In this document: positions 13,986-25,137 of the stretch, one piece after another | Layout: each line of letters starts with the position of its first letter | Position numbering within the stretch: position 1 is the first letter of the stretch | Source: Multifurca ochricompacta | Lineage: Eukaryota > Basidiomycota > Agaricomycetes > Russulales > Russulaceae | Assembly: GCA_022496185.1 (NCBI GenBank) | Contig: WTXG01000030.1 | Coordinates: 62,001-126,000, forward strand | Reading direction: 5' to 3' | Length of the DNA: 64,000 nt | Program-made: the position numbers and the translations under genes | The notes under the pieces: generated by a model | Database searches by the model: none | Told to the model about the DNA's origin: nothing | Seen by the model: only the letters and a program-made list of their open reading frames with translations

Positions 13986-15217
13986 GAATGCTTCCGTGAA
14001 CAATCTGATATGGTCAGCATTTAAAATAGGCGCAGGGCCCAGGAAGCCTGAATAATAATGGAAGCCAAGGAAACGACCGCCAAGCTAGCACCCCGAAATT
14101 GTGCCCTTAAACAGCATTACGGGGGCTCATCTCCCTGTGCCTGCCTGCTTAAACAATGATTAGTCTGTTGTTCAATGAACCCATCGAGTGCGGTGGGCCC
14201 CGGCTCTAACTGCCAGTGGTTGGGCCGTCGTGGTCAGGCTGCAGAGTTGCATAGCAACGTTCCAGGCTTGCACATCAGGAAAATTACACTAAGATTCCTA
14301 GTGCCTAGGATCCTAGAGTTTTGTTATCTTCCTGGTGCACGGGTTTCGGGTCTCTCCCTTGCTGCGCGTGCACGACAGGTGTCATTTGTGCGGTTGGGAT
14401 AAGGATAGGGACCTTGGACCTTGACATGGAATTGCACCCATGCATCAGAACTCATTACACATATGCTGCGCAGTACCTATCTTCTATCGAGTATGGGTGG
14501 GCACACAACCAATGTAACAGTAGTTCGGACTCGGCCCATTCTCGCCTGTCCGCTTCAGCATTCATATCCATCTCTCGCATCCGTGACAGCCCTCTTGATC
14601 CACCCACTCCTCTTCCCTTTTAAACCCTTCTATAAGCACCGAGAATAGCGGCTTATGAAGATGAAGAGCATCGGAACAGAAGCAGGACAGAGCTGCAACG
14701 AGAGCATATTTGGTGAGGAGGCGCCGTGGCATCGAAGGTGGCCTAGTTGTAGCACAAAGATGATGGGTGGCGAGGAATGAAAGATCCAAATTAAGCCTTA
14801 AAAGCAGCGATGGTGAGACCATAGAAAACCAAACCAAAGTGAAAAAAGGAGAAGGCAAAGAAGTGTGATGGAAGAGGCGAATGGTCGTCGAGACGGACTG
14901 GAACGAACGTTTCAAACGCAGCGCCAGAGAGCTATCCCCCTAACACTACACTACTGCAGAGACGCACGTGCGTCCACCTTCCTTCAGTTTACTTTTTAGC
15001 TATGAATGTTCTGTGCTATTCTGGATTTCATCATTTCTGCTTCCCCTCCTTGCATCCATTCTTGACTTTGACTTTGCTTTGACCACCCATATCCATGATA
15101 CCCTGTGCCCAATCTCACTTCTCACTACTGTGAGTGTTGAGCTGGAAATGGATCAAGGTAGGCTGGACTGGATCAGAGGTGGCCAGTGTTGCTGGTGCAA
15201 GATGGACTTGAGTGGAC
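13986..15217. other. Intergenic, no gene seen
   Basis: No supportable gene. A minus-strand open stretch at 14562-14915 has a hydrophobic, low-complexity composition without any domain, and I do not call it. Confidence 0.35.
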
Positions 15218-15225
15218 ATTGTAAT

Positions 15226-16196
15226 TAGTGTTGTGACGGCCCCGGCTCGGCCTGAAGCCGCGGCTTAGGCCCGGCTTTTGGCGGCTTAGGCTTTTCAAAA
15301 CTCAAGCCTGGGCCGTAGCGACGGCTTCCGGCCGGCTTAGGCCCGGCTCAGGCCCAAGCCGCGGCTTTACAGCGTCAAATCAAGTTTTAAGCTGCATTTT
15401 TTGAAGGACTTGTAGTTTACATTATATCAACCCCTAGCCACTGCTTTGGCCTTCTGCCATATTATGTCTCCCATTTAATTCCTGTAACATAAGTTGTCTT
15501 ATTTTAGCTTGTATCAATAACAGCGTTTGTAACGGGTGTTTCTATCCCGCGCTTGCTATGTAGATAAGATAAGATGTTGAGATCGTGGTGAAACTAAGAG
15601 TGAAAATCCAGCAAGAATACACCTATACTGAACAATTGCTAAGAGCCTACACCCCCAAGAAGACGAGATGGGATCTGCAGCGTGCTACAGGGCATCTTTA
15701 AATAGGTTCTAGTACTATTCTACAAAATACCAAAGCCAATCGAGCGTGCGATGTAAATCTAATTATTTATCAGTGGCTTTATATACAATTTAGATGTACT
15801 ATATCAGCTACCAAATTAAAGTAAACGAATGCGCGCGTTATCTTGCTTGTTAATGAAAGTGATTTCATCACATGATCGATCTGAGATGTATATACTCAGT
15901 ATCTTAATTAATGTGAGACATGTTTTTATCTCATCAATTGTTTTATCTAAACGCGATCACAATTATGTCAGACTACTTCTGTACCAGTATTCTGGTTCAA
16001 CAGTTCGCAAAAATCCGGATAGAAAGCGTGACTCAGCCACCAAAAGCCGCGGCCTAAGCCGCGGCTTCAGGCTTTCCAAACCTGAAGCCTGAGCCGTGGG
16101 CCGCTGGAAGCCGTTTTCACGGCCTATGTCGGCCCGGCTTTTTCCGGCTCAGAAACGGCCGGCTTACGGCTTCGAGCCGAGCCGTGCACAACACTA
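15226..16196. mobile_element. hAT-type MITE (971 bp) with 8-bp TSD and GGCTT subterminal arrays
   Basis: Flanked by the identical 8-bp repeat attgtaat at 15218-15225 and 16197-16204. Terminal inverted repeats begin TAGTGTTGTG (left) and end CACAACACTA (right), extending through CGGCTCGGC with one or two mismatches. The TAGTG tip fits hAT ends. About 140 bp inside each end is packed with AAGCCGCGGCTT-like palindromes, the expected transposase-binding subterminal repeats. The AT-rich middle (about 15370-16030) has no transposase. Shares end structure with the element at 1104-1415 but a different interior. Confidence 0.9.
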
Positions 16197-16204
16197 ATTG
16201 TAAT

Positions 16205-16939
16205 ATATAATATACTTACCAACATTCTACTTGTTTACTATGATCAAGATTAGCGATGTCAAGGGTTTTCATATCCGCGCGGGTAAGTGCCGCGGGCTCT
16301 GCCGGGTACGGGTACGGGTATATGGTTCCAAACCTGTGGCGGGTTGGCAGGTATAGTCGCCCATTATGGGCCATCCTGGGTTATTGACAAGATCATAGAT
16401 AAAACGCATCTGCAGCCAAAAGAGGACAATATATAATTTGCTGTATGCTACAGGCTGTCTTTAAATATGTTCTAGTGTTATCCTATGAAATATTGTGCGA
16501 AGCAAAGCCTGTTCCCTGAAGAGTAAGCTGAGCAGTAAGCTGAGAAGAGGAGAGAGGAGAGCCTGCACGACGCAATGAAGTCGATGAGCGTTGGATCGTG
16601 CTGAATGAGAGAAGCTAGATTGCTGGTTGCTGGCCCTACTACAAGCAGTATAGATACCTTTATATACTTGTTCAGAGTCCAGATTTTGAAAAGAGCGGTA
16701 TAGTAAAAGAAAGCCGTAGATGGCGAATTTGGTAAGGTGGAAAGAGACAAGGAGGGTAAGAACCAGGTCCTGAAGATGGTGAGGTGCAGGCAAAGTGCAG
16801 GCGACGGTTAAGATATGAAACAGACGGTAAAGAGTGAAGAAAATGAGAAAATTGATCGTAGGGAATGAACGGGCAGCCGGCCCGGAGTAAAGACAGTATG
16901 ATGTAGCTGATAAGATGAAACTTGAAACTCGCACCATGC
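16205..16939. repeat. Dispersed repeat copy A, interrupted by the LINE
   Basis: The part at 16430-16500 resembles an internal segment of the neighbouring MITE (about 15665-15738: TGCTACAG, CTTTAAATA, GTTCTAGT in the same order). The part at 16620-16930 resembles 24800-25060 on the other side of the LINE: CTACTACAAGCA, ACCTTTATATACTTG and a GGAATG-ACGGGC-CGGCCCGGA block occur in the same order. A CAAGGGTTTTC start near 16260 followed by GGGTACGGGTACGGG tandem motifs looks like a hAT-type left end, but no matching right end was found. Confidence 0.5.
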
Positions 16940-17086
16940 CATCCTTCTTTGTCTTGAACCACCACCATCAAGCTTGAGCCCTGCTCGCTTTGGGGTGTTT
17001 TAGTCTAGCATAGAAGTTGTTAATCCAAGTCTTTGTCGTTCCTCTCGTTGCGCACCCTCACAGTGCACCTCACCTAACTGCCCTCG

Positions 17087-20000
17087 ATGTCTGGGGGTTC
17101 TCAACACCCCATCCCGGTGTCGTCGGCTTCGTCCGACGCATCGATCCAACTCATCAACCCTACGGTTCTCGAACCGTCCCCACCACCCGCCTACGAACCT
17201 CCCCCCCGTCAAGGGGGCTCCCACCTTATCCAGGGTGTCCCAAACCCCCTGGACCTACCACCCCACCTCGTGAGCTCAGACGTCGCCGACGCATATGCTC
17301 GCCCAATGCTCTACGACCCCATGGACCCCCCTGCTGCTGAACAGGGCACCGTGGACGACGACGCCCGCCAGGTCGCTCGACACGCCCTCAGGGCAACCAG
17401 ACACCGCGATGTGGCTCAATTTTCTGAGTCCCACATGGGCTACGGCCTATACTACTACGCGGCTGACTTCCGCATGGAAGCCGACGCCACTTTTACCTTC
17501 CAGGACCAGATGGCAGGTCGTGCGGCCATGGTCACTGCCTCCCTACTTGACGCAGGTATCCACCGTCATGGGGAACATGAAGTTTATGCCATTGGACTTG
17601 AGACCCCCTCGTGGGGCCGACTAGTTCGTGGCTTACTCACTGCTTTAACACGGGGCGCTTTGCGCTCCCCAAATTTACATTCTCTTCTCGATTACTCGGA
17701 AGGGGACTTTACTGACTCAGTCTCCCTAGCCTCGGGGATTCCCATCCCTGAGACGCCTCTCACCCACATCCAAGCAATGCTTTCACAGCTGCACAGGATC
17801 TTCTTTGCTGACAGAGAGAACCCCACTCTTTACGCCGAGGCGATCGAGCTTGAGGCCCGCCGTCATGCTCTCGACGCCATACGTCAACAGGTCCACGACC
17901 GTCTCCAGGAGGAGGGCGCGCATACCCGCATCCGCGAGGAGTGCCTCGCTATCCTCAAACAAAACACCCTAGCCGAACTCGAGGCTGATCGGGTTCGTAT
18001 CTATGATGGAGCTCGCGCTGACCTCATGACCCAGGCTCGTGCCGAGGTCTCCCAGGAAGTCGCCGCCTTCCGTGTTCAATATGCGCATGAACGCCACGAA
18101 CGAGCCATGGCTGAAATTGACGCCATGCACCTCACCCCGCCCCTCCCTATGGGGGACACCGACCGCACGCCGCGTCGCCGTAAGAAGGGCCCCCATCGGC
18201 CCTCCTCTCCATCCACGCCCACGCCCTCCCGCCCACCCAGCCGCGCTGCGCCCTACCCGTCTCGCGCCCCATCGCGATCCGACCCTGCCCGGCGACGTCG
18301 ATCGACCTCTGTCGTTTCCACGTCACAATCACAAGCTGAGGAGCCCATGGAGCTCTTCACAGAAGCAGACCCGACCCCGCCCGTCCACTCGCAAACCCCC
18401 GCCTTCGACCGCGCCATCCACGGACTTGGCGCCTCGGATCACGCTGATGATGAGATGGCTAACCTTGATGCGTTACCTACTCCTCCTCCACCTCCACCCG
18501 CTGACCTCCCAGCCCCCGCCTCCGACCCGCCTGCCCCTGCCCCGACCGACCCTCTCGGCCGCATCGAGTCTGTGCTTGCACGGATCGTCGACCGACTGGA
18601 CAGGCTGGAGCAGGGCCGCGCCCCACCGCCGCCCGCCCGCGCTCAGGCTCCCGCTCGCCGCACAACGGCTGCTGCGGCTGCCTCGACCGCGGGACCCCCT
18701 CCTGCCCCTTCGACGACGGGCCCTCCGGGCCCTGTCCTGGGTGCCACCCCGACCGACGCCTTCCGTGTTGTCACCCCGGCCACCATGGCCCAACAACTCA
18801 AGGCTGTCACCTTCGCCCAGGCTGCTACCCGTGCCCAGGGCCGTATGATCGCTGGACAACCCAACCCACGGGCTAGGGCTCCGGCCTCCACATCGACCAC
18901 CCGTGCCCCACCGGTCGCCCACACGACGGACGTCACGGTCCTCCTCCCGCCGCTCCCTGCCAGCACCACCGATAGAGGCATGGCTCCCGTGCCTGAACTG
19001 GTCCTTATCGCCCGCCAGGCCCTCCAACGCATAAACAATTCTGCCCCCCACCTCTTGGGGGGCCGATGGTCAGTGGGTCTTGGCAATAGCCAAGGCAACT
19101 TTATTTTCTCTTTTGCTGGCGACCTTCCTTTCCAGTCGCTTCTTTTCTACGAACCCGCCCTGGTGAAATCCTTCCCAGGTGGCTCGCTCGTCCCCACCCG
19201 GGGCTGGAATTGGTTCCAGCTCCGTGACGTATACGTCTCGGCTGGGGATGGCGTCGTCTTCTCCAACGCGGTCCTCTGGAGCGAACTCCGCCGCAACGGC
19301 CCTTTCACCAAGGCCCTCTTCCCGTCGCCCCCTCGCTGGCAGGTCGACCCCTCACGCATCCAGTCCCCCCGTTTGACGGTCTCTTTCGCCACACATGGCC
19401 TCTCCCCCGTCGACATTGCACAACTCCTACGCACCCCGATATATATGTTCGGCCGTGCAGTAAAACTCGTCTCCTGTGGGGACTCACCCGCCCTCATTCA
19501 GTGTGGCCGATGCCACCTTCTCGGACATCGCACAGGTCAGCGCAACCGTGCTAACAACAAACTAATCTGCAGACAGCCCGTCTCAAAGCCCAAGTGCTAC
19601 AAGTGCGGGGGCCCCCACACCTTTACAGACCACACCGCCCAATGCCAAGGCGCACACGCCGTCGCTGGTGTCTGTAACTGCAAATACAAATGTCTCCTTT
19701 GCGGTAAGTTTGGCCACCACGCCCGCTCCACCGCCTGCCCCAAGAGGGGCCCTTTCGCCCCGCCACCCCTCGCTGAGGCGGTTGAGACGTCCAACCCGGC
19801 ACGCCCCCCGGTGAATCCTATTGGATCGTCCCAGGGACCTGCCCCCACCGCTGCTGCTCCCGCCCCGGGCCCTTCCACGGCTCAGCGCGCGACACTGCAA
19901 GATGGTGGTTTCACGATAGTCGAACAACGCCCCCGCGTCCACGCGCCGGGTGCCCGTATGACCACGAGCAAAGTTCGTCGGCCACCGGTGCAGGTGGCCC

Positions 20001-20386
20001 CCAGTACGTCCTCTGCTCCCTCTTCCTCCGCTGCTGTGCCCTCGGTCACCGCCCCTACCCCCACCCCCCCAGCCTTCCCTGCTGGGACTTCTGGCTCACG
20101 CGCGGCCCAACGCGCCCTGATGCTAGATGCCCATGGCATCATGCTGGGAGAGCTAGGATTACAACACCTCCGCCTTGTCGTTAACAGTCGTGAGCGACGT
20201 GTCCGCAATGTGGACCTATACTTCCTGGACCGACTCCTCGGTGGCGACGGTAATGGTCGTCAGATCATCATGTGCATCCCCGATGTCCCGGACGGCAATG
20301 AGCTCACCGCCCACATCAAACAGTTCATGGAGGACTCCATGGGCCACCCCGCTCCTTCGGAGTCACAAGACCCTTTCCATGTCTGA
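17087..20386 (+). CDS. LINE ORF1: gag-like nucleic-acid-binding protein
   Basis: Uninterrupted 1,099-codon frame. The N-terminus is Pro/Ser-rich. Residues about 255-345 form a charged helical, coiled-coil-like segment (repeated Glu/Arg/Ala), suited to multimerisation. A long Pro/Ala/Arg-rich low-complexity stretch follows. At about 800-890 there are cysteine-rich knuckles (CGRCHLLGH, CYKCGGPHTFTDHTAQC, CLLCGKFGHHARSTAC) of CCHC type. This layout is that of ORF1 proteins of Tad-like and Jockey-like LINEs, which coat the element RNA. The stop overlaps the ORF2 start (ATGTCTGA), suggesting termination-reinitiation for ORF2. Confidence 0.88.
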   Translation: MSGGSQHPIPVSSASSDASIQLINPTVLEPSPPPAYEPPPRQGGSHLIQGVPNPLDLPPHLVSSDVADAYARPMLYDPMDPPAAEQGTVDDDARQVARHALRATRHRDVAQFSESHMGYGLYYYAADFRMEADATFTFQDQMAGRAAMVTASLLDAGIHRHGEHEVYAIGLETPSWGRLVRGLLTALTRGALRSPNLHSLLDYSEGDFTDSVSLASGIPIPETPLTHIQAMLSQLHRIFFADRENPTLYAEAIELEARRHALDAIRQQVHDRLQEEGAHTRIREECLAILKQNTLAELEADRVRIYDGARADLMTQARAEVSQEVAAFRVQYAHERHERAMAEIDAMHLTPPLPMGDTDRTPRRRKKGPHRPSSPSTPTPSRPPSRAAPYPSRAPSRSDPARRRRSTSVVSTSQSQAEEPMELFTEADPTPPVHSQTPAFDRAIHGLGASDHADDEMANLDALPTPPPPPPADLPAPASDPPAPAPTDPLGRIESVLARIVDRLDRLEQGRAPPPPARAQAPARRTTAAAAASTAGPPPAPSTTGPPGPVLGATPTDAFRVVTPATMAQQLKAVTFAQAATRAQGRMIAGQPNPRARAPASTSTTRAPPVAHTTDVTVLLPPLPASTTDRGMAPVPELVLIARQALQRINNSAPHLLGGRWSVGLGNSQGNFIFSFAGDLPFQSLLFYEPALVKSFPGGSLVPTRGWNWFQLRDVYVSAGDGVVFSNAVLWSELRRNGPFTKALFPSPPRWQVDPSRIQSPRLTVSFATHGLSPVDIAQLLRTPIYMFGRAVKLVSCGDSPALIQCGRCHLLGHRTGQRNRANNKLICRQPVSKPKCYKCGGPHTFTDHTAQCQGAHAVAGVCNCKYKCLLCGKFGHHARSTACPKRGPFAPPPLAEAVETSNPARPPVNPIGSSQGPAPTAAAPAPGPSTAQRATLQDGGFTIVEQRPRVHAPGARMTTSKVRRPPVQVAPSTSSAPSSSAAVPSVTAPTPTPPAFPAGTSGSRAAQRALMLDAHGIMLGELGLQHLRLVVNSRERRVRNVDLYFLDRLLGGDGNGRQIIMCIPDVPDGNELTAHIKQFMEDSMGHPAPSESQDPFHV

Positions 20387-23300
20387 TACGTCGATCCTCT
20401 CGGTCAACATGCAACACAGCAACCACAACATTCATGCTGTGTTAAACACTAATACCACTGACCACATCTTGCTGATCCAGGAACCCTGGTTCGGCAACAT
20501 TGGGGTCGCTCGCTCCAATGTCGCTTCCGATGGTGTTGACACCCTCGGCAGCCCTGTCCACCCGGCGTGGCAGCTCTTTTACCCCGCAGTTCCTCCTGGG
20601 ACCCGGGCAAAAACACTCATTTACGTTCGACGTTTCCAACCCACCGACCCAACCGTTCTCTACACGGCCACGTTCACTACTCGCCACGACCTCGTGGCCC
20701 ACCCCTGCATACTCATGGGTGACCTCTGAGTTGATGCTCTCACATTACGCATCCTTTCTTTCTACAATGATGTACGTGATTCCTCTGCCCTCACCACTCT
20801 TTTAGGGCTAGATCTGGACTCTCGCGTCCCTCACCTTCTGGCCGGAGATTTCAATCTCCACCACCCTGAATGGTCGCCCCCAGACTGGCAGGTGTCTGCG
20901 CATGCCGGCGTCTTCCTGGACTGGGTGGCCGATCAGGATCTCACATTGGTCTCCCCTCCTGGAGTTCCCACCAGACGGGGCACCGACCCCTCTCGATCTA
21001 GTGTCTTGGACTTGGTCTGGACCTCTCCTGCTCTGACCGCTTCCGCCGCGCTGAGCCCTCCTGAGCTGGACTGGACGGCGGGCATCACTTCCGACCACGC
21101 TGGTTTCCACATGACTTGGCGACACTCCCTCTTGGCAGCATCGCCCTCTTTGGAACGTGCCACCTACCTGTCCGCTGTCCCGGATGACACTCTCAAGAGC
21201 TTTCTGGACCATCTCCACTCCGACCTCCCTCCCCGCCGACCCCTCCCCACGCCCCTTGACGTCGAGACCCAGGCTGATGACATCCTTGACACGCTGATGA
21301 CGGCCGCTGACCGCTGGCTCGCAGTCAAAACTACGCCCCATGCAAAACGCACACGCTGGTGGAAGCCTGCCTGCACCCAGGCTGTCCACTCTCTCCGCTC
21401 CGCACGGGATGACCCTGATGCCAAGCGTCTGGCGCAGGCTGCCCTCCGCAAAGAGATCCGTCAGGCCAAATGCTCCTGGGCGGATGACACCATAGCCAAC
21501 TCTAGTGTGTGGGATGTCGCGAAATGGCGCCATGGTCGCCGTGTCACGCTTGTCCCTGCCATCCGCCGCCCTGATGGCCCACTCATATGGTCTCGACCAG
21601 AGATCGAGTCGATCTTCGTTGACCAGTTCTTTGGTTCAGCCCCCACTACCGTCCCGGACGTCTTCTCTGACGACCCTGCACCCATGGCGTCTCGGCCTTT
21701 TCCCCCGTTCACAGTTGACGAGATCTCGGCCCTTCTCACGGCTACATCTTCTTCCTCAGCCCCGGGCTTCTCCCGCATCTCCTGGCGCATTCTGAAATGG
21801 GCCTGGCCTGTCATCTCCGCCCGCGTTGTCGACCTGTTCAACGCCTCCCTCTCCCTCTCTCACGTCCCCCCCCGATGGAAACGTGCGCTCACCGTCGTTC
21901 TCCCCAAGCCAGCACGGCCGGACTACTCCCTTGCTAAGGCACACCGGCCCATCTCACTGCTGGAAACCCTGGGCAAACTATTAGACAAGGCTGTCGCTCA
22001 TCGCCTGACCTCTGACATCGATAGGTACCAAACTTTGTCCTCGGCCCAGTTTGGCGCCCGCTCACACTCCTGCTGCCTGGACTCTGCGATGTCCCTGGTT
22101 CACGATGTCACCACATGCTGGTCTCGGGGCCTTGTCTGTGGGATAGTCCTCTTTGACGTGTCTGGCTTCTTCGACCACGTTCACCCCTCGCGCTGTGCTT
22201 CAGTCCTCCGGCTCCTAGGCCACAACCCCTCTCTATCAGAGTGGGTTTGCTCCTTCCTCACCGGGCGCACTGCCTCCCTCTCCTTCAACAATGAGGTGGG
22301 GCCTGCGCACCCGGTCCTTATCGGCACCCCTCAAGGGTCGCCCCTTTCCCCGGTCTTAGCCACCCTGTACACAGCTCCCCTCCTTGCGCTCGCCTCCTCG
22401 TGGTCCGGTTGCTGCCTGTCCATGTACGTAGACGACGGCCTCCTTTTCGCTTGGGGCTCCTTGTGGGACGAGGTCACCACTTCTCTCCGCACCCGACTTA
22501 GTCAGGTGCTTGATTGGCTCTCTCATGCTGGCATGTCCATTGACATGGCCAAGACGGAGTGCCTCTTTTTCTCACGCGCCATCAAGCGCAACTTACCCCC
22601 CGCGGGCATTTACTTGCCCCTGCTGTCTCACAACACGTACTCTTACGTCGCGGCAGGGGCCCAGGTGCGTTATCTTGGCTTCTTTTTTACCAAGACTCTC
22701 TCCTGGCGCCCACATGCAGAGATCATGTGCCATCGTGCCCGGGCTTCCTTACGTGCCCTCCGCACCCTTGGCAACTCCGAACGGGGCCTGTCCATGGCCA
22801 ATTGGAGACTGCTCCTTAACGCGGTCTGTCTCCCTGTCCTCACGTATGGCTCACAACTTTGGGTCCACAGTAAACAGGCCTCCGGCCTCATCAAGCTCCT
22901 CCAGGGCGTCGCCAACATGATGGTCCACACCATCTCTGGCTCCTTTCACACCGCCCCACGTAAGCCTCTACACGAGCTTGTACGACTACTCCCCATGCGC
23001 CATTACGTCCACAAATTGGCCGACACAACGTCCCTTCGGTACGCCTCCCTCCCACCCCATTCCCAACCGTCCCTCCGCCTCCACTCGACTGCAGACTCTT
23101 CCCTCTGGGCTCCCACATCGCGACAGCGCTCGCGACCGCTCCACCCCACCCCACTCCGCCTCCTCGCAGCTCGCACTCCCCCACTCTCCTGTCCGGTGGA
23201 CCCCTTGGGTCTTGCACCATGGGAGATCCCCGATTGGGGGGACAGAGTGACCTACGAGGGCCCTTGCCCCCCGCCCGACAGGAAGGCTGCCGTGACCGCG

Positions 23301-24338
23301 CTCACAAGCGAGCCACGCGCCTCCTCTGTGCTGGTGCATGTCAGCTCGGTCCTCACAAGACTGGGCCGATCAGACAACAAATCCGTGGGTGCCGCAGCCG
23401 CAACCTTGATGGACGCCCGTGGAGAATGGACGATGGAATGGTGTCGTGGCACAAACGTGTCCCGGCACAAGGTGGCCCTTTTCGGTCTAGCACGCACCAT
23501 GTCTTGGTTGTGCGGGTTTCTCCGTGGGTCCCCCTTGCCTGACCGTGTTGTACTAACGACCACATCCTCTGCCCCCCTCCTCTCTCTTCGCTCCCACGAC
23601 CCTCGCCGGTTCACGGGAGATTTCATTCTTTTCCAACGCTCCCTGGCTGACTTCCTCAAGTCCTTCCCACACACCAACCTACTGCTCATGTGGGTTCCCG
23701 GTGGTAAGTACTACCGCGCCATCTCGGTTTCCACTAAAGCTGCAGAACGTGCGGCCTCACACACTCCGCTGGGCTTCCTGGAAGAAAAGCCTTCCCCGCT
23801 TCAATGGCGGGCTCTCTCTCGCCTCCGCGCCTACGACAACTGGCGCGAGGAGTGGCTACGGGACCGCGCGGCCGCGGCACCCACAGATGACAACCCGTCG
23901 GGCTCCGACTTTAAGGCCTACTCCATCTCCATCTCCGGCCCTCCACGTGGCTCCAACCACCCACTCTGGGCCGCTGCAACTCGACAACGCGAGGACCCCT
24001 TCGACCGCCACACCACCTCCACTGCCATGCGCCTTGCCACGGGCCATGCATTCATTTCAGAATACGCCGAACGCTTTCACTCCCGCCGGCCCGCTTCTGA
24101 ACGCACCTGCCAGTGCGACAATACGACCCCAGCTAGCTTCACTCACGTGCTTCTAGAATGCCCCTTGTATGCCCAAGCGCGGACAACATGGCAGCTCACC
24201 CCGTTCGACTTAAACGGCCTCGCCCCAGTCGACTATTTTAATGACCGTGGTACGGTGGGGCACCTCCTGGAGTTCCTCCAGGAGACTGGCGCCTTCCGGC
24301 GGCCCATTTTCTCGCGGCGTCCCCGAGAGCCTGACTGA
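20379..24338 (+). CDS. LINE ORF2: endonuclease-reverse transcriptase, one in-frame stop
   Basis: A single reading frame of 1,320 codons broken only by TGA at 20727-20729 (codon 117). The N-terminus is an APE-type endonuclease: LLIQEPWFG, then after the stop LLAGDFNLHHPEW and a C-terminal SDHAGF block. The reverse transcriptase (about 21.88-22.7 kb) has VLPKPARPD, HRPISLL, LFDVSGFFDHV, GTPQGSPLSP and the catalytic YVDD (22425-22436). An RNase-H-like domain follows at about 23.3-23.8 kb but lacks the usual DGS start, so it may be inactive. A C-terminal CxC-H-C motif (CQCDNTTPASFTHVLLEC) is typical of LINE ORF2 tails. The start ATG lies inside the ORF1 stop region. Confidence 0.9.
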
Positions 24339-24568
24339 AGCAGGTGGACGTTGGATAAGAACTCAGTAAGTCTTCCTTTCTTTGTTTCTTAAACGGTCTC
24401 TGGTTTTCGGACGGCCTCTCTAGTTAGAATTTACCTACGGTTTTCCTTCTGGGTTTCCACTCATGACATTGTCGCTCCACCCTATGTTCGTAGTAGTAAT
24501 AGTCACATTGTACCTGGATGTGGCCGCGCGATTGGGTGCCATCCCGCAAGCGTGTTATAAAATTGATT

Positions 24569-24599
<31 letters not shown>

Positions 24600-24602
<3 letters not shown>

Positions 24603-25137
24603 GCACCATGCATTAAACGCTTTGAAGTATAGTAAAGAGTGTCTAAAAATGAGATCTTATATCAGAAAATTTATAGTCCAGGGCTTGTACAGGGAGTTAG
24701 CCAAAAGTGGAGGAGGCCGAAGGTTTCATGCCCAACACTCACACCTTCCTTACAATGTCGTCAAGAAGTTCTTTAGCACACAAAGAGGGATATGATCTCT
24801 GCTTCTGTTGGCTCACTGGCTGGTCTACTACAAGCATTGTATGTACCTTTATATACTTGCAGAGAGACCTGGTTATGAAGCAGAAAGAGGGTGAATTAGG
24901 GTTGAAAGGAGACAAGTGAGATGATGCCAGGCAATAATGGGGGAGATGATGTTGACGGAGAGGTAGAAACCTGGCAATTAAGACGGAGGTAGTGAAACTG
25001 GTGTAAGGAATGGACGGGCATGCGGCCCGGAATGCAAATGATAAGATATACGAAACTAGATTATAAGTGTGCCTAAATTTAGGAGAGGCGATAGCTGGCT
25101 GTTTCATGCTCAACGCCTGAGCCATCCTTACAGTAGC
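24600..25137. repeat. Dispersed repeat copy B, right of the LINE
   Basis: 24600-24611 is the LINE target-site duplicate. About 24800-25060 is a diverged copy of 16620-16930. A roughly 45-bp unit (GTTTCATGC-CAAC ... TCCTTACA) occurs at about 24723-24760 and again at about 25100-25137, framing the copy like short direct repeats. No protein-coding signal. Confidence 0.5.

Larger units (their letters stand above)
16940..24599 (+). mobile_element. Full-length Tad-like LINE (non-LTR retrotransposon), 7.66 kb
   Basis: The element is bounded by a 12-bp TSD, ctcgcaccatgc, at 16928-16939 and 24600-24611; preceding A residues could extend it to 15 bp. It ends in a run of about 30 A. It has a roughly 147-bp 5' UTR, ORF1 (17087-20386, gag-like with zinc knuckles), ORF2 (20379-24338, endonuclease, reverse transcriptase, RNase-H-like region, terminal Zn motif) and a 3' UTR of about 230 bp. 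G+C content and Pro/Ser/Ala bias are far above those of neighbouring host genes. The only obvious lesion is one in-frame TGA in ORF2. An intact TSD, long A tail and long open frames point to a recent insertion. Confidence 0.93.

Noticed and set aside
14562..14915. 117-codon minus-strand open frame as a secreted protein
   Set aside because: The hydrophobicity is scattered, the start is internal to a repeat-rich stretch, and no consistent splice extension or family pattern is visible.
20727..20729. TGA in LINE ORF2 as a recoded (selenocysteine or readthrough) codon
   Set aside because: No selenocysteine system is expected in a basidiomycete of this kind and there is no readthrough context; a single nonsense change is simpler.
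17000..24100. Long minus-strand and alternate-frame open stretches inside the LINE
   Set aside because: They are shadows of the G+C-rich ORF1 and ORF2 frames and have the composition of antisense codons; none has a domain.
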